Source: DASQPA01 sp963756455
Lineage (GTDB): Bacteria > Acidobacteriota > Thermoanaerobaculia > Multivoradales > UBA5704
DNA length: 64,000 nucleotides
Direction of reading: 5' to 3'
Assembly (NCBI GenBank): GCA_963756455.1
Contig: CAVWNC010000004.1
Location: 2,914,001-2,978,000, forward strand
Each line of letters begins with the position of its first letter. Positions within the stretch are counted from its first letter, which is position 1. The position numbers and the translations under genes are program-made. Under the pieces are notes generated by a model. It was given only the letters and a program-made list of their open reading frames with translations. It was not told the origin of the DNA and did not search any database. Of this stretch, positions 10,501 through 19,680 are shown in pieces.

Positions 10501-13500
10501 CCACGCGGGCCCAACCACCGGTGCTGCCAGAGGGCGAAGTCCGCGTACTGGATGGGCAGCTCCGGCAGCGTCATCGGCCGTCCCGCGACTCCGGCGCCGT
10601 AGAGCGCCGAAAGCTCGCGCAGAAAGACCCCCATCGACCACCCGTCGGAGACGATGTGGTGCAGGTTGAAGAGGCTGACGTGCTCGGCCGCGGCGAGGCG
10701 CAGGAGGGTCACCCGGAGAAGCGGCCCGGTGGCGAGATCGAAGGGGCGTCCCGCGTCCTCCCGCACCAGGCGCGCCGACTCGCCTGCCTGCGCCGGTTCC
10801 GGCAGCACGGCGAGATCGACGACCGGCACCGGGAGCGCGAGGGCCGGTGCGATCACCTGGCTCCCGCGCCCCGCCGCTTCGACGAAGGTGGTGCGCAGCG
10901 CCTCATGGCGGGCGACGATCGCCCGGCAGCTCCCGGCGAACGCCGGCACGTCCAGGACACCGCTCACCTCGAGGGCCACCGGAAGGTTGTAGGCGGAGCT
11001 CCCGGGCTCCAGGCGACTGAGGAACCACAGTCTCTCCTGGCCGAACGACAGTGGCAGGCCGGACGCGCCGCCGTCGCGCGACGTGCGTCCGAGCGGCGGC
11101 GCCGCCGGAGCCTCCACGGTCCCCTGAGCCGCCTCCACCCGGCGGGCCAGCTCGGCCACCGTCGGCGCCTCGAAGAGAGCGCGGACGGGCAGCTCGACCG
11201 CGAAGGCGCCGCGCACCCGCGCCACCACCTGGGTCGCGAGGAGCGAGTGTCCCCCGAGCGCGAAGAAATCGTCCGCCACCCCGAGCCGTTCGCGGCCCAG
11301 CACCTCCTGCCAGATCCCCACCAGGATCTCCTCGGCGGGCCGACGCGGCGCGAGAGGACCGCCGCCGTCGCTCCACTCCGGAGTGGGGAGCGCCCGCCGG
11401 TCCACTTTGCCGCTGGGGTTGAGCGGCAGGGCCTGGAGGACGACGAACGCCGCGGGCACCATGTAGGCCGGCAGACGCGCCGCCAGATGGTCGCGGAGCG
11501 TGCCGGCGAGACCCGCCTCCGGCGCGGCGGCGGCGGCATCGGCAAGGGTCTCGACGACGTAGGCGACCAGGCGTACGTCGCCCGGGGTGTCCTGACGCGC
11601 CAGCACGACCGCCTCGCGGACCGCGGGGTGCGCCGCGAGCACCGACTCGAGCTCGCCCAGCTCGATCCGGAAGCCCCGCACCTTGACCTGGTGATCCAGC
11701 CGGCCGACGTATTCGACGGTTCCGTCGACCAGATTGCGCACCAGGTCACCCGTCAGGTAGAGCCGCTCACCGCCCCTTTCGCCCCCCGGATCCGGCACGA
11801 AACGCTCGGCGGTCAGCTCGGGACGGCCGAGGTAGCCGCGGCCCACCTGCACGCCCCCGATCGCGAGCTCCCCGAAAGCCCCCGGCGGCACCGGCCGCAG
11901 CGCGGGATCGAGGACGAGGATCGCGGTGTTGGCGACCGGTCGGCCGATGGGCACCCGGCCCGTCCCGTTCGCCGCGGAGCAGGGCCAGAACGTCACGTCC
12001 ACCGCCGCCTCGGTCGGCCCGTAGAGATTGTCCAACCGCGTCGTGAGGCGGGCAAAGAAGCGGCGCTCCAGCTCGTCGCCCAGCGCTTCGCCGCTCGCGA
12101 TCACCTGGCGCAGCGAGCTGCAACCCTCGACCCCTGGAGCCTCAAGAAAGGCGGAGAGCATCGCCGGTACGAAGTGCAGGCAGGTGATCTCCTCGCGCTG
12201 GACGGTCTCGACCAGATAGGCCGGCTCCTGGTGTCCACCCGGGCGGGCAACGACCAGGCAGGCGCCGGAGAGGAGCGGCAGGAAGAGCTCCCAGACCGAG
12301 ACGTCGAAGGAGATCGGGGTCTTCTGGAGAATCCGGTCGCCCGGGCCCATGCGGTAGTGCTCCGCCATCCACAGCAACCGGTTGACGATGCCCCGGTGGC
12401 TGTTCATCGCTCCCTTCGGACGGCCGGTCGAGCCCGAGGTGTAGATCATGTAGGCGAGGTGATCGGGGGAGAGCTCCGGCGCCCCGGTCCACCCCGGGCC
12501 GCCGGGGGGCAGGAGGACGTCGAGCTCCACCACCTTCGTCCCCCGACTGGACAGCGACGGCAGCTGTGCAGCGAGCTTCCCGGGCGCGAGCAGGACCGTC
12601 ACGCCCGAGTCCTCCAGCATGAAGGCCAGGCGCTCGACCGGATAGGAGGGATCGAGCGGCACGTAGCCCCCCCCCGCTTCGAGGATCGCCACCAACCCGA
12701 CGAGGAGGGCGAGCGAGCGCTCGGCGAAGATCCCCACCCGGACCTCCGGTCCCACGCCGCAGCTCCGGAGCTCCGCCGCGAGGACGCCGGCGCGGGCGGC
12801 GAGCTCGCCGTAGGAGAGCGCCTCGCCCGCGAACACCACTGCCACCGCCTCCGGCGTCCGCGCCGCCTGAGACGCGAGAAGATGGGCGAGGGTGACCTCC
12901 GGGTAGACGGCTCGCCGCCCCGTCCACTCGCGCAGCTGCTGGCTCTCCACCTCCGAGAGGAGCGGCAGGTCGCCGATCCTCGCCTCCGGGGAGGTCACCG
13001 CGCCCGCGAGAAGACGGCCGAGCTGACCGCCGAGGCGGACGAGGGTCGTCCGCTCGAAGAGGTCACGGTCGAATTCCCAGTGGCCCAGAAGGCCCGCCGC
13101 GGTCTCCGTCAAGGTGAGGGTGAGATCGAACTTCGCCGTCCCCGTCTCCACTTCCAGGCCTTCCAGGGTGAGCCCGGGGAGCACCAGCTCGTCGGCCGGC
13201 GCGTTCTGCAGCACGAAGAGAACCTGGAAGAGCGGCGTGCGGCTCTCGTCGCGCTCCGGCGCCAGGGCCTCGACCACCTTCTCGAACGGCAGATCCTGGT
13301 GCGCGTAGGCGGCGAGGGAGACCTGGCGCAGCCGCTCCAGGACGTCGACGAAGCGGGGCGCGCCCGCGAGGTCGGCCCGCAGCACCAGGGTGTTGACGAA
13401 GAACCCGATGAGATCCTCGAGCTCGCGGTGCGTGCGGTTCGCGACCGGCGTGCCCACCACCACGTCCACCTGGCCGCTCAGGCGCGAGAGAAGCGTCGCC

Positions 13501-16500
13501 AGGCCGGCGAGGAGAACCATGAAGGGCGTCGCTCCCCGCTCTCGCGCCAGCCGTTCCAAGGCGTGCTGGAGCGCCGGTTCCAGGGCGAGCGGCTGGTGGG
13601 CGCCGCGGCCCCGGCGCCGCGGCGGCCGCGGCCGGTCGGTCGGCAAGGCCAGCGGCGAGAGGCCGGAGAGGGCTTGGCGCCAGTACGCGATCTGGCGTTC
13701 CAGCACCTCGCCCGACAGCCACTCCCGCTGCCAGACGGCGAAGTCCGCGTACTGAACGGGCAACTCGGGGAGGGAGAGGACGTTGCCCGCGAGGAAGCTC
13801 GCGTAGAGCGACCCGACCTCCCGCGTCAGCACCCCGATCGACCATCCGTCGCTCGCGATGTGGTGCTGGGTGACGAGGAGCCGATGCTCGCGCGCGCTCA
13901 GCCGGAGCAGCGTGGCGCGCAGCAGGGGGCCGCGTGCCAGGTCGAACGGGCGCTCTGCCTCCGCCAAGGTGAGCCGGAGCACCTCCCGCTGCCGCTGAGG
14001 CTCTCCGAGCCCGGCGAGATTCACCTGCGGCAGCGGGGCCATGCCCCGCTCGGCGATCTCCTGCACCGGCTCGCCGCCGACCAGCACGAAGATGGTGCGC
14101 AGCGCCTCATGGCGGCGGACCACCTCCCCCAGGCTGTGCTCCAGGGCCGCGACATCCAAGACCCCCGCCAGGCGGAGCTCCGCCGCGACGTTGTAGAGGG
14201 CGCTCGCGGGTTCCAGCTGATGGAGGAACCACAGGCGCTGCTGGGCAAAAGAGAGCGGCAGGGAGCGGCCTTCGCGGGCCACCCGCCCGAGCGGCGGCGC
14301 CGCCATCTCTCCACCTTCGCCCGCCAACTGTTCGATGCGGACCGCCAACCCCCCCACCGTCGGCTGCTCGAAGAGGTCGCGCAGCGGCAGCTCGACGCCG
14401 AAGCTCTGGCGCAGGCGCGACACCACCCGGGCGGCGAGCAGCGAGTGGCCGCCCAGGGCGAAAAAGCTGTCCTCCAACCCCACCTGCGGCAACCCCAGAA
14501 CCTCAGCCCAGATCTGGGCGAGCGCGATCTCCACCGGCGTGCGCGGCGCGACGTACTGTTCCGACATCTGGCGCGCCGCCTGGGGCAACGGGAGAGCCAT
14601 CCGGTCCACTTTGCCGCTCGGGCTCAAGGGCAGCGACGGCAGGATCTCGATCGCCCAGGGGACCATGTGCTCGGGCAGGTGGCCCTGGAGATGGCCGCGC
14701 AGGTCCGCCGCCTCCACTCCCTCCTCCCGGAGCGAGACATAGCCCACCAGGCGCGGTCCCCCGGCGAGGTCGTGGCGCACCACCACCACCGACTCCCGCA
14801 CCGCCTTGTGCAGGGAGAGGATGCCCTCGATCTCCCCAAGCTCGATGCGGAAGCCGCGCAGCTTCACCTGGTGGTCCACCCGGCCGAGGAACTCCAACCG
14901 GCCCTCGCGCACCCAGCGCACCCGGTCGCCGGTCCGATAGAGGCGCGCTCCCGGCCTGAGCGAGAGGGGATCCGGCACGAAACGGAAGGCGGTGAGATCC
15001 GGCCGGCCCCAATAGCCCCGGCCGACCCCCACCCCGCCGAAATAGAGCTCCCCCGAAACTCCCACCGGCACCGGCGCGAGCTCAGGCCCCAGGACGTAAA
15101 TTTCCACGTTGGCGATCGGGCGGCCGATGGTCACCGCGCCACCTTCGGCATCCGCTGGACGGCAGAACCAGTAGCTCGCCGTGATCGAGCCCTCGGTCGG
15201 CCCGTAGACGTTGACCAGCTCGCCCGGCAGCCGGGCGAGGAACCCTTGTACGAGATCCACACCCAGCGACTCGCCGCCGCAGATCAGCCAACGCAGGCTC
15301 TGGCAGCGGTCCATCTCCGGCTGCTCGAGGAGAAGCCGCAGGAGCGACGGCACCACCTGGAGCGTCGTCACCTGCTCACGGACCAGCTGAGAGACCAGGT
15401 ATTCGGGGTCGCGGTGCCCGCCCGGACGCGCCAGGACCAGCCGGCCACCGGTGAAGAGCGAGGCGTAGAACTCCCACACCGAGGCGTCGAAGCTGATCGG
15501 GGTCTTCTGGATCACGCTGTCGTCCCCGCCCAAGGGGAAGTCGCGCTGCATCCACTGCATGTGACTGGTGATGCCGGCGTGGCGGATCATCACCCCCTTC
15601 GGTCGACCCGTCGAACCCGAGGTGTACATCACATAGGCCATGTTGTCGCCGCCGACTCGAACCTCCGGCCGCGACCGGCTCTCGCCGCCGATCGCCTCCC
15701 ACTCGGTATCCAGGCACACCACCCTCGCCCCGCCGGCGGCGAAGCGTTCGCGGTGCCGCTCCTGGGTCAACACCACCGAGAGACCCGAGTCGCCCAGCAT
15801 GTAAGAGAGCCGTTCCACCGGATATTCCGGATCGAGAGGCACGTAGGCGCCACCCGCTTTCAAGATCCCATAGAGAGCCAAAACCATCTCGAGCGACCGT
15901 TCGAGCCCAAGGCCCACCCGCACCTCCGGCCCCACGCCCAGACGGAAGAGGGAACGCGCCAACTGATTCGCCCGCGCCGCGAGCTCGCCGTAGCTCAGAA
16001 CCGTCGCCCCGAAGACTACCGCCGTGGCCTCCGGCGACCGCGCGGCCTGCGCCTCGAAAAAGTGGTGCAGGCAGGCGCCTTCCACGTGGGCGAAGCGCGA
16101 GTCGTTCCACTCCACCTGCAGCTGCTGCCGCTCGCTCGCCGACAGGAGCGGCAGGTCCGCGATCCGCCTCTCCGGCTGGCGCACCACCCCGTGCAGCAAC
16201 TCCTCGAAGTGACCGAGGAGGCGGTCCACCGTCGAGGCGTCGAAGAGGTCGGCCGCGTAGCTCAAGCTGCCGGTGAGCCCCGCGGCGTGCTCGGCGAGGG
16301 AGAGGATGAGGTCGAAGGCGAGTCGGCCCTCGGGGAGGGCGAGCGCGGTGAAATCGAGCTCGCCGACCTGGATGCGCGCTCCCTCCACCCCCATCGAGAA
16401 GGCCGCCAGCTCGTCGTGCGCATTCGCCTGCTGGAAGATGAGCGTGGTTTGGACCAGCGGCGCGCGCCCGGGGTCGCGCACCGTCACCAGCCGCTCGGCG

Positions 16501-19500
16501 AGCAGGCTGAAGGGATAGTCCTGGTGCTCCAAGGCGTCGAGCATCGACCGCCGGGCCGTGGCGAGATGATCCTCGAACGGTGGATCGGCCGCGAAGGACG
16601 CCCGGAGGACGACCATGTTGACGAAGTATCCGATCGTCCCGGCGAACTGGGCGGAGGGCCTCCCGCTCGTCGCCGAGCCCACCAGGATATCCGCCGTCCC
16701 CGTATAGCGGGCGAGGAGCGCCTGGTACGCGGCGAGGAGGGTCACGTAGAGCGTCGCGCCGCGGCTCTTCGCCAGGCGGTCCACCCCGGCGGCGAGACCG
16801 GCTCCGATCCGCACCTCGCGCCGGCCGGCGATGAAGCTCTGGACGAACGGCCGCGGGCGATCCGTCGGCAGCTCCAGGACCGGTAGATCGCCGGCCAGGC
16901 GCTCCTCCCAGAACGCGGCGAGCCGCCGACCCTCCGCACCGGCGAGCATCTCCTTTTGCCAGTACACCCAATCCGCGAAGCTCCTGCCGGCGGCGGGCGC
17001 CGGCAGGCGCACCGGCGCCTCGCCCTGCCCATAGACGAGCCCCAACTCGCGCAGGAAGACGGCCAGGGACCAGTAGTCCGTCACTAGGTGGTGGACCACG
17101 AAGAGCAGCACCGAAACCTTGCCCGGCCGTCGGTAGATACGCACCCGGACGAGCGGTCCCGTTTCCAGATCGAACGGCCGGAAGGCTTCTCGCGCGAGGC
17201 GCCGACGGAATTCCGCCTCGTCTTCCTCCGCGGTCTCGAGCGTCGTTGGAGCGGCGAGGCCGACGAGCGCCAGATCGACCGGGACGGGCGGCGGCAGGAC
17301 TCCCTGGGTGGGCACTCCTCCCACCTGCCCGAAGCGCGTGCGCAGGCTCGGATGGCGGTCGATCAGAGCTTCCAGGGCGCGCCGCAGCCGCTCGACATCC
17401 ATCTCCCGCTCGGTGCGCGCGGCGACCGCGATGTTGCAGACCCCGCTGTCGGGTGCCAGACGTTCCGCCACCCAGAGCGCATTCTGCCCCTCCGCCAACG
17501 GGAGCTCGCCGCTCGCCCAACCTGAGGGCGCCGGGGCGATGGTCGGCCGCTGGGGTTCCGGAGCCAAGCGCGCCAAGCGGGCGAGGATCTCGTCGCGCAG
17601 CGCGGCAAGGCTCGCGGCCTCCATCACCGCGGAGAGCGGCACTGAGATGCCGAGGGAGGTCTCGATCGCCTCGCGCAGCTCGACCCCACCCAAGGAATCG
17701 ACCCCGAGATTGGCGGGGGCCTCGGAGAGAACGATCCGCGCCACCGCCGTCCCGGTGACGTGAGCGACGCGATCGAGCAGGAAGGAGGCGACGAAACTTG
17801 CCTGCTCCGTGGCTGCCAGGCCGTCGAGACGCAACCCGTCGAGGCCCGCGCCCGCGAGGTCGATCTCCGGGTTCTCCGCGTTCTCTGCGTCCGCCGCGGT
17901 GCCGTGCGCCGCGGCGCCATGCCGCGCGAGAACCTCCAGAGTGCCCTCTTCGTAGAGCGCCCGGCAAGCGTGTCGCTGCACCTTGCCACTGGAGGTCCTG
18001 GGCACCGTTCCGTGGCGGACGAGGACCACCTCGAAAGGCTGGATTCCGTGCTCGGAGGCGACCTCCCGCCGCAGGGCTTCCGCCTCCGCGGCGAAATCCC
18101 CGCTCCAGCGGGCCTCGACCTCCTGGACCACGACGAGTTGCTCCTCGCCGAAGACCGTGACGGCGAAGGCCGCCCCGCCACCACGCCTGAAATGGGGCCG
18201 ATATCCTTCAGACGTCTGCTCGAAGTCCTGCGGGTAGTAGTTGCGTCCCCGCAGGATGATCAGATCCTTGAGCCGCCCGGTGACGAAGAGCTCACCCCCC
18301 TCAAGGAAGCCCAGGTCGCCGGTGCGCAGGAAGGGGCCCGCCTCCGGTTCGCCGGCCAGCCGGGCACGAAAGGTCCGCGCCGACTCCTCCGGCCGGTTCC
18401 AGTACCCCTGGGCGACACTCGGGCTCGCCACCCAGATCTCGCCGATCTGGTCGGACGGCAGCCGCACCGCGGTCTCCCCATCGACGATCACGATCTCGGC
18501 ATACCCTCGGCCACTGGCGACCAGCGGTCGACTCCGCGCCGTCTCTTCGTCGCTCACCCTCACACGCTGCCGCTCGAGCGCCTCAACCTCGAGCGGCAGG
18601 ACGCGCGGCGCCGTCGCGGCAGCGTGCGCGCTCACCAGGAGGGTTGCCTCGGCGAGCCCATAGCAGGGGTAGAAAGCCTCGCGGCGAAAACCACAGGGGG
18701 AGAAGTGCCGGGCGAATCGCTCCAGGGTGTCGGCACGCACCGGCTCGGCCCCGTTGAAGGCGACCTGCCAACTGCTCAAATCCAAGCGCTCGCGCCACCC
18801 GGGATCGACCTTGCGGACGCAGAGCTCATAGGCGAAATTCGGCCCGCCGCTGGTCGTGCCGCGGTAGCGGTCGATGGCCTCCAGCCAGCGGCCGGGCCGC
18901 TGGAGAAATGCCACCGGCGAGAGGAGAACGCAGCGCGCCCCGACGAACAGGGGTTGCAGCACTCCGCCGATCAAGCCCATGTCGTGATAGAGCGGCAACC
19001 AGCTGACGACGACCGATTCGCCGGACTGCCGGAAGGCTTGGCGGATCATCTCCTCGTTGTGCAACAGGTTGCCGTGGCTCACGATGACGCCTTTGGGCAG
19101 CGAGGTCGATCCCGAGGTGTACTGGAGGAACGCTGGCGTGTCGACTCCCACCTCCGGCTCGCGCCAGTCCGCCTCGGCACCCGGCCCGAGGTCGTCGGTC
19201 GCGAGGATCTCCAATCCCTGCCAGTCCGGGGAGTCGGCCACCGCGGCCACCAGCGTCGCCCGGAGGCTCGCGGTGGTCAGGATGACCGTCGGCCGCGCAT
19301 CCTTGAGGATCGATAGAAGGCGCGGCAATCCGCGCATCGAGCGCGGAGGGTAGGCCGGCACCGCGATGGCTCCGGCGAAGAGACACCCCAGGAAGGCGTC
19401 GATGAACTCCACCCCGGGCGGATAGAGCAGCAGCGCCCGCAGGCCCGGGGGGCCATGGCGCTGCAGCAGCCCGCCGATCCTCCGGGCCCACACCTCCAGA

Positions 19501-19649
19501 TCGCCGAGAGTCCGGCGGCCTTCCTCCGTCTCTCCATCCTTGAGGAAGAGGAAGGCCTCGTGACCCGGCCGAGCCGCTGCGCCGGCGCGCACGACGTCGA
19601 CGAAGCTCGAACAGGCCACCGAGGGCTGGACGGCCCTGCTGATCAGCAT
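4539..19649 (-). CDS. FAAL-ACP-(C-A-PCP)x4 lipopeptide NRPS
   Basis: This 5036-residue enzyme should activate a fatty acid, load it on its own ACP and extend it with four amino acids. Order: fatty acyl-AMP ligase (1 to about 620, YTSGSTSLPKG about 181), ACP (GVDSLGG, about 651), then four C-A-PCP modules with PCP serines near 1735, 2800, 3880 and 4961. Condensation motifs are HHLVTDY (about 855), HHIASDG (1931), HHIVSDG (3000) and HHIITDG (4085). There is no epimerase, methyltransferase or thioesterase domain. Specificity codes, aligned by eye to GrsA, read DAWQIGVIT (unassigned, Gln-like start), DVWHISLVD (very close to serine codes), DVFCCAVTY (resembles a code I recall for Ala) and DVRHFALLA (unassigned, Trp239 replaced by Arg). 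I chose ATG 19649 over an in-frame start at 19787: the extra 46 Arg-rich residues would overlap the upstream gene, and 19649 has GGGAG upstream and lies 31 bp after that gene's stop. Confidence 0.95.
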   Translation of the reverse strand: MLISRAVQPSVACSSFVDVVRAGAAARPGHEAFLFLKDGETEEGRRTLGDLEVWARRIGGLLQRHGPPGLRALLLYPPGVEFIDAFLGCLFAGAIAVPAYPPRSMRGLPRLLSILKDARPTVILTTASLRATLVAAVADSPDWQGLEILATDDLGPGAEADWREPEVGVDTPAFLQYTSGSTSLPKGVIVSHGNLLHNEEMIRQAFRQSGESVVVSWLPLYHDMGLIGGVLQPLFVGARCVLLSPVAFLQRPGRWLEAIDRYRGTTSGGPNFAYELCVRKVDPGWRERLDLSSWQVAFNGAEPVRADTLERFARHFSPCGFRREAFYPCYGLAEATLLVSAHAAATAPRVLPLEVEALERQRVRVSDEETARSRPLVASGRGYAEIVIVDGETAVRLPSDQIGEIWVASPSVAQGYWNRPEESARTFRARLAGEPEAGPFLRTGDLGFLEGGELFVTGRLKDLIILRGRNYYPQDFEQTSEGYRPHFRRGGGAAFAVTVFGEEQLVVVQEVEARWSGDFAAEAEALRREVASEHGIQPFEVVLVRHGTVPRTSSGKVQRHACRALYEEGTLEVLARHGAAAHGTAADAENAENPEIDLAGAGLDGLRLDGLAATEQASFVASFLLDRVAHVTGTAVARIVLSEAPANLGVDSLGGVELREAIETSLGISVPLSAVMEAASLAALRDEILARLARLAPEPQRPTIAPAPSGWASGELPLAEGQNALWVAERLAPDSGVCNIAVAARTEREMDVERLRRALEALIDRHPSLRTRFGQVGGVPTQGVLPPPVPVDLALVGLAAPTTLETAEEDEAEFRRRLAREAFRPFDLETGPLVRVRIYRRPGKVSVLLFVVHHLVTDYWSLAVFLRELGLVYGQGEAPVRLPAPAAGRSFADWVYWQKEMLAGAEGRRLAAFWEERLAGDLPVLELPTDRPRPFVQSFIAGRREVRIGAGLAAGVDRLAKSRGATLYVTLLAAYQALLARYTGTADILVGSATSGRPSAQFAGTIGYFVNMVVLRASFAADPPFEDHLATARRSMLDALEHQDYPFSLLAERLVTVRDPGRAPLVQTTLIFQQANAHDELAAFSMGVEGARIQVGELDFTALALPEGRLAFDLILSLAEHAAGLTGSLSYAADLFDASTVDRLLGHFEELLHGVVRQPERRIADLPLLSASERQQLQVEWNDSRFAHVEGACLHHFFEAQAARSPEATAVVFGATVLSYGELAARANQLARSLFRLGVGPEVRVGLGLERSLEMVLALYGILKAGGAYVPLDPEYPVERLSYMLGDSGLSVVLTQERHRERFAAGGARVVCLDTEWEAIGGESRSRPEVRVGGDNMAYVMYTSGSTGRPKGVMIRHAGITSHMQWMQRDFPLGGDDSVIQKTPISFDASVWEFYASLFTGGRLVLARPGGHRDPEYLVSQLVREQVTTLQVVPSLLRLLLEQPEMDRCQSLRWLICGGESLGVDLVQGFLARLPGELVNVYGPTEGSITASYWFCRPADAEGGAVTIGRPIANVEIYVLGPELAPVPVGVSGELYFGGVGVGRGYWGRPDLTAFRFVPDPLSLRPGARLYRTGDRVRWVREGRLEFLGRVDHQVKLRGFRIELGEIEGILSLHKAVRESVVVVRHDLAGGPRLVGYVSLREEGVEAADLRGHLQGHLPEHMVPWAIEILPSLPLSPSGKVDRMALPLPQAARQMSEQYVAPRTPVEIALAQIWAEVLGLPQVGLEDSFFALGGHSLLAARVVSRLRQSFGVELPLRDLFEQPTVGGLAVRIEQLAGEGGEMAAPPLGRVAREGRSLPLSFAQQRLWFLHQLEPASALYNVAAELRLAGVLDVAALEHSLGEVVRRHEALRTIFVLVGGEPVQEIAERGMAPLPQVNLAGLGEPQRQREVLRLTLAEAERPFDLARGPLLRATLLRLSAREHRLLVTQHHIASDGWSIGVLTREVGSLYASFLAGNVLSLPELPVQYADFAVWQREWLSGEVLERQIAYWRQALSGLSPLALPTDRPRPPRRRGRGAHQPLALEPALQHALERLARERGATPFMVLLAGLATLLSRLSGQVDVVVGTPVANRTHRELEDLIGFFVNTLVLRADLAGAPRFVDVLERLRQVSLAAYAHQDLPFEKVVEALAPERDESRTPLFQVLFVLQNAPADELVLPGLTLEGLEVETGTAKFDLTLTLTETAAGLLGHWEFDRDLFERTTLVRLGGQLGRLLAGAVTSPEARIGDLPLLSEVESQQLREWTGRRAVYPEVTLAHLLASQAARTPEAVAVVFAGEALSYGELAARAGVLAAELRSCGVGPEVRVGIFAERSLALLVGLVAILEAGGGYVPLDPSYPVERLAFMLEDSGVTVLLAPGKLAAQLPSLSSRGTKVVELDVLLPPGGPGWTGAPELSPDHLAYMIYTSGSTGRPKGAMNSHRGIVNRLLWMAEHYRMGPGDRILQKTPISFDVSVWELFLPLLSGACLVVARPGGHQEPAYLVETVQREEITCLHFVPAMLSAFLEAPGVEGCSSLRQVIASGEALGDELERRFFARLTTRLDNLYGPTEAAVDVTFWPCSAANGTGRVPIGRPVANTAILVLDPALRPVPPGAFGELAIGGVQVGRGYLGRPELTAERFVPDPGGERGGERLYLTGDLVRNLVDGTVEYVGRLDHQVKVRGFRIELGELESVLAAHPAVREAVVLARQDTPGDVRLVAYVVETLADAAAAAPEAGLAGTLRDHLAARLPAYMVPAAFVVLQALPLNPSGKVDRRALPTPEWSDGGGPLAPRRPAEEILVGIWQEVLGRERLGVADDFFALGGHSLLATQVVARVRGAFAVELPVRALFEAPTVAELARRVEAAQGTVEAPAAPPLGRTSRDGGASGLPLSFGQERLWFLSRLEPGSSAYNLPVALEVSGVLDVPAFAGSCRAIVARHEALRTTFVEAAGRGSQVIAPALALPVPVVDLAVLPEPAQAGESARLVREDAGRPFDLATGPLLRVTLLRLAAAEHVSLFNLHHIVSDGWSMGVFLRELSALYGAGVAGRPMTLPELPIQYADFALWQHRWLGPRGEDGRSALAEQLDYWRRQLAGAPPVFDLPMDRPRPAERIGRGGLVPYSLPAELTRSARAFARRSGTTLFMTLVAAFHTLLSRYSGVEDIPLGTAVANRTHRESEGLIGFFVNTLVLRGDLAGDPSFIQLLGRTREMLFGAYAHQDLPFEKLVDDLAPARSLSYAPIFQVMIALQNMPLGELALPGLSLASLPTGPGVAKFDLTLNLWEGLGAGLTGDLQYDLDLFDTLRIERLAGHLSTLLKAALAAPEQPVSTLPLLSADERYQLVTGWNETRVDVAEEPSSLSGLVEAQVARTPEAVAVVDGATEITYGELNRRANRLARRLRRLGIGPEKRVGIFVERSADLVVSLLASLKSGGAYVSLDPSYPAERLAFMVEDSGISVIVVGSAVAERLPAALLREGVAVLRLETEPEARQARQEIAAESGEDLPSLTLPRHLSYVIYTSGSTGQPKGVALEHRGAVLLCRWAAAAFTAEESAVVGFTTSVSFDVSVFELFLALTRGGRLVVAENVLALPALAAEGITLLCAVPSALVELVRLGGVPASVRTFCLAGEALPRSLADALFALDPTVRVLNVYGPSEDTTYSTLGVAVPDSTRPPAIGRPIQNGRTYVLDRHGEPMPAGVPGELHLGGGGLARGYLGLPDLTAERFIPDALSEERGSRLYRTGDLARVGFDGELEYLGRTDHQVKIRGFRIELGEIEAVLRSHPAVVEAVVLPREAASGDLRLVAYLLAAPETAPEAGNLRAHLAARLPDYMVPAAFVALAELPLTPSGKLDRRTLQRTAPAPEWGTGGQAAEELATPLSPVAEMVAGIWAEILHRDRVGGNDDFFALGGHSLLATQVVARLRQVLGVELPLRILFERPTVATLSEAVEAVLRARRGDGGALPPILPVPRGEALPLSFAQERLWFVHQLNPDGDAYNLPAAVRLTGPTDIAALAWSFGEIVRRHDSLRTRFPLSAGRAVQVVDPPSPPSPPSQVPLPVVDLSALGAERREPAALAAVGRLASAPFDLASGPLLRSALLRLSAKEHVFALSLHHIITDGWSIDLLLREMTALYPARVAGLPSPLKEPALQFADFAAWQRAGFRGEVLESQLAYWRRALAAPLPVLQLPLDFERPAVQVFAGGVESLVLPAESALRLRALARQEGVTPFMLLLAGFALLLGRQADQQDVILGSPIAGRSRTEVEGLLGCFLNTVALRVDLTRGVSFRALLARVRESVLDAHLHQDLPFERLVEELRPQRDLGRHPIFDVLINFINTPRAALAIPGLELEFVDLPEPESKFALTLYATDAGDALALRLAYQRALFSSRRIALLMDQLAFLLDQAAAAPEGAIESYSLVSPRSFGLLPDPGAVLAEPDFPSTPRLILDWGRRTPQAPALLQGEAVLTYGGLAAQGRSVARALGDRGLKPGDVVAVAGRRSFDLIAALVGVLAGGGVLLMLDPKLPATRRGVMLREARSRFLLRLDGPEDDLDALAVPPETGVLSAAEIFAGPVSEPDPAAAGDETLALGEAAYIFFTSGTTGVPKGILGRHRGLSHFLAWQRETFEVGPGDRSAQLTGLSFDVVLRDIFLPLTSGAALCLPESDDLAPESILSWLDASRISVLHTVPALARTWLANLPAGLALGHLRWVFFAGEVLPRWLVEKWRTAFPHPHGIVNLYGPTETTLAKFFYRVPDDPPPGVQPVGEPLPQTQGLVLAADGRLCGVGEPGEIVVRTPFRSLGYVNPRPEDVARFVANPFRDDPGDLVYHTGDKGRYRPDGRLDILGRLDDLVKVRGIRVEPAEVQAALSTFPGVRASEVLARADAAGEYHLTAYFVAASEPAPTVSALRRFLLERLPEAMVPTAFVRLDAIPLTANGKVDRSRLPEPGTSRPELEVAYLAPQTAAERAITEVWRELLGIEQIGLDDNFFDLGGHSLLLIEVRGRLEAALGRPVAMVDLFRFPSVGALARSLTPQTESRTVQQKGFDRGADRQAARRRLQARAVGAARKGKE

Positions 19650-19680
19650 CGAAAGCGGCTCCCGGCGAGACCCGCGCTGC

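Noticed and set aside
10272..16886. 2204-codon open frame on the plus strand opposite the NRPS
   Set aside because: High GC at third codon positions keeps the antisense frame open. The translation is low-complexity Arg/His/Glu without domains.
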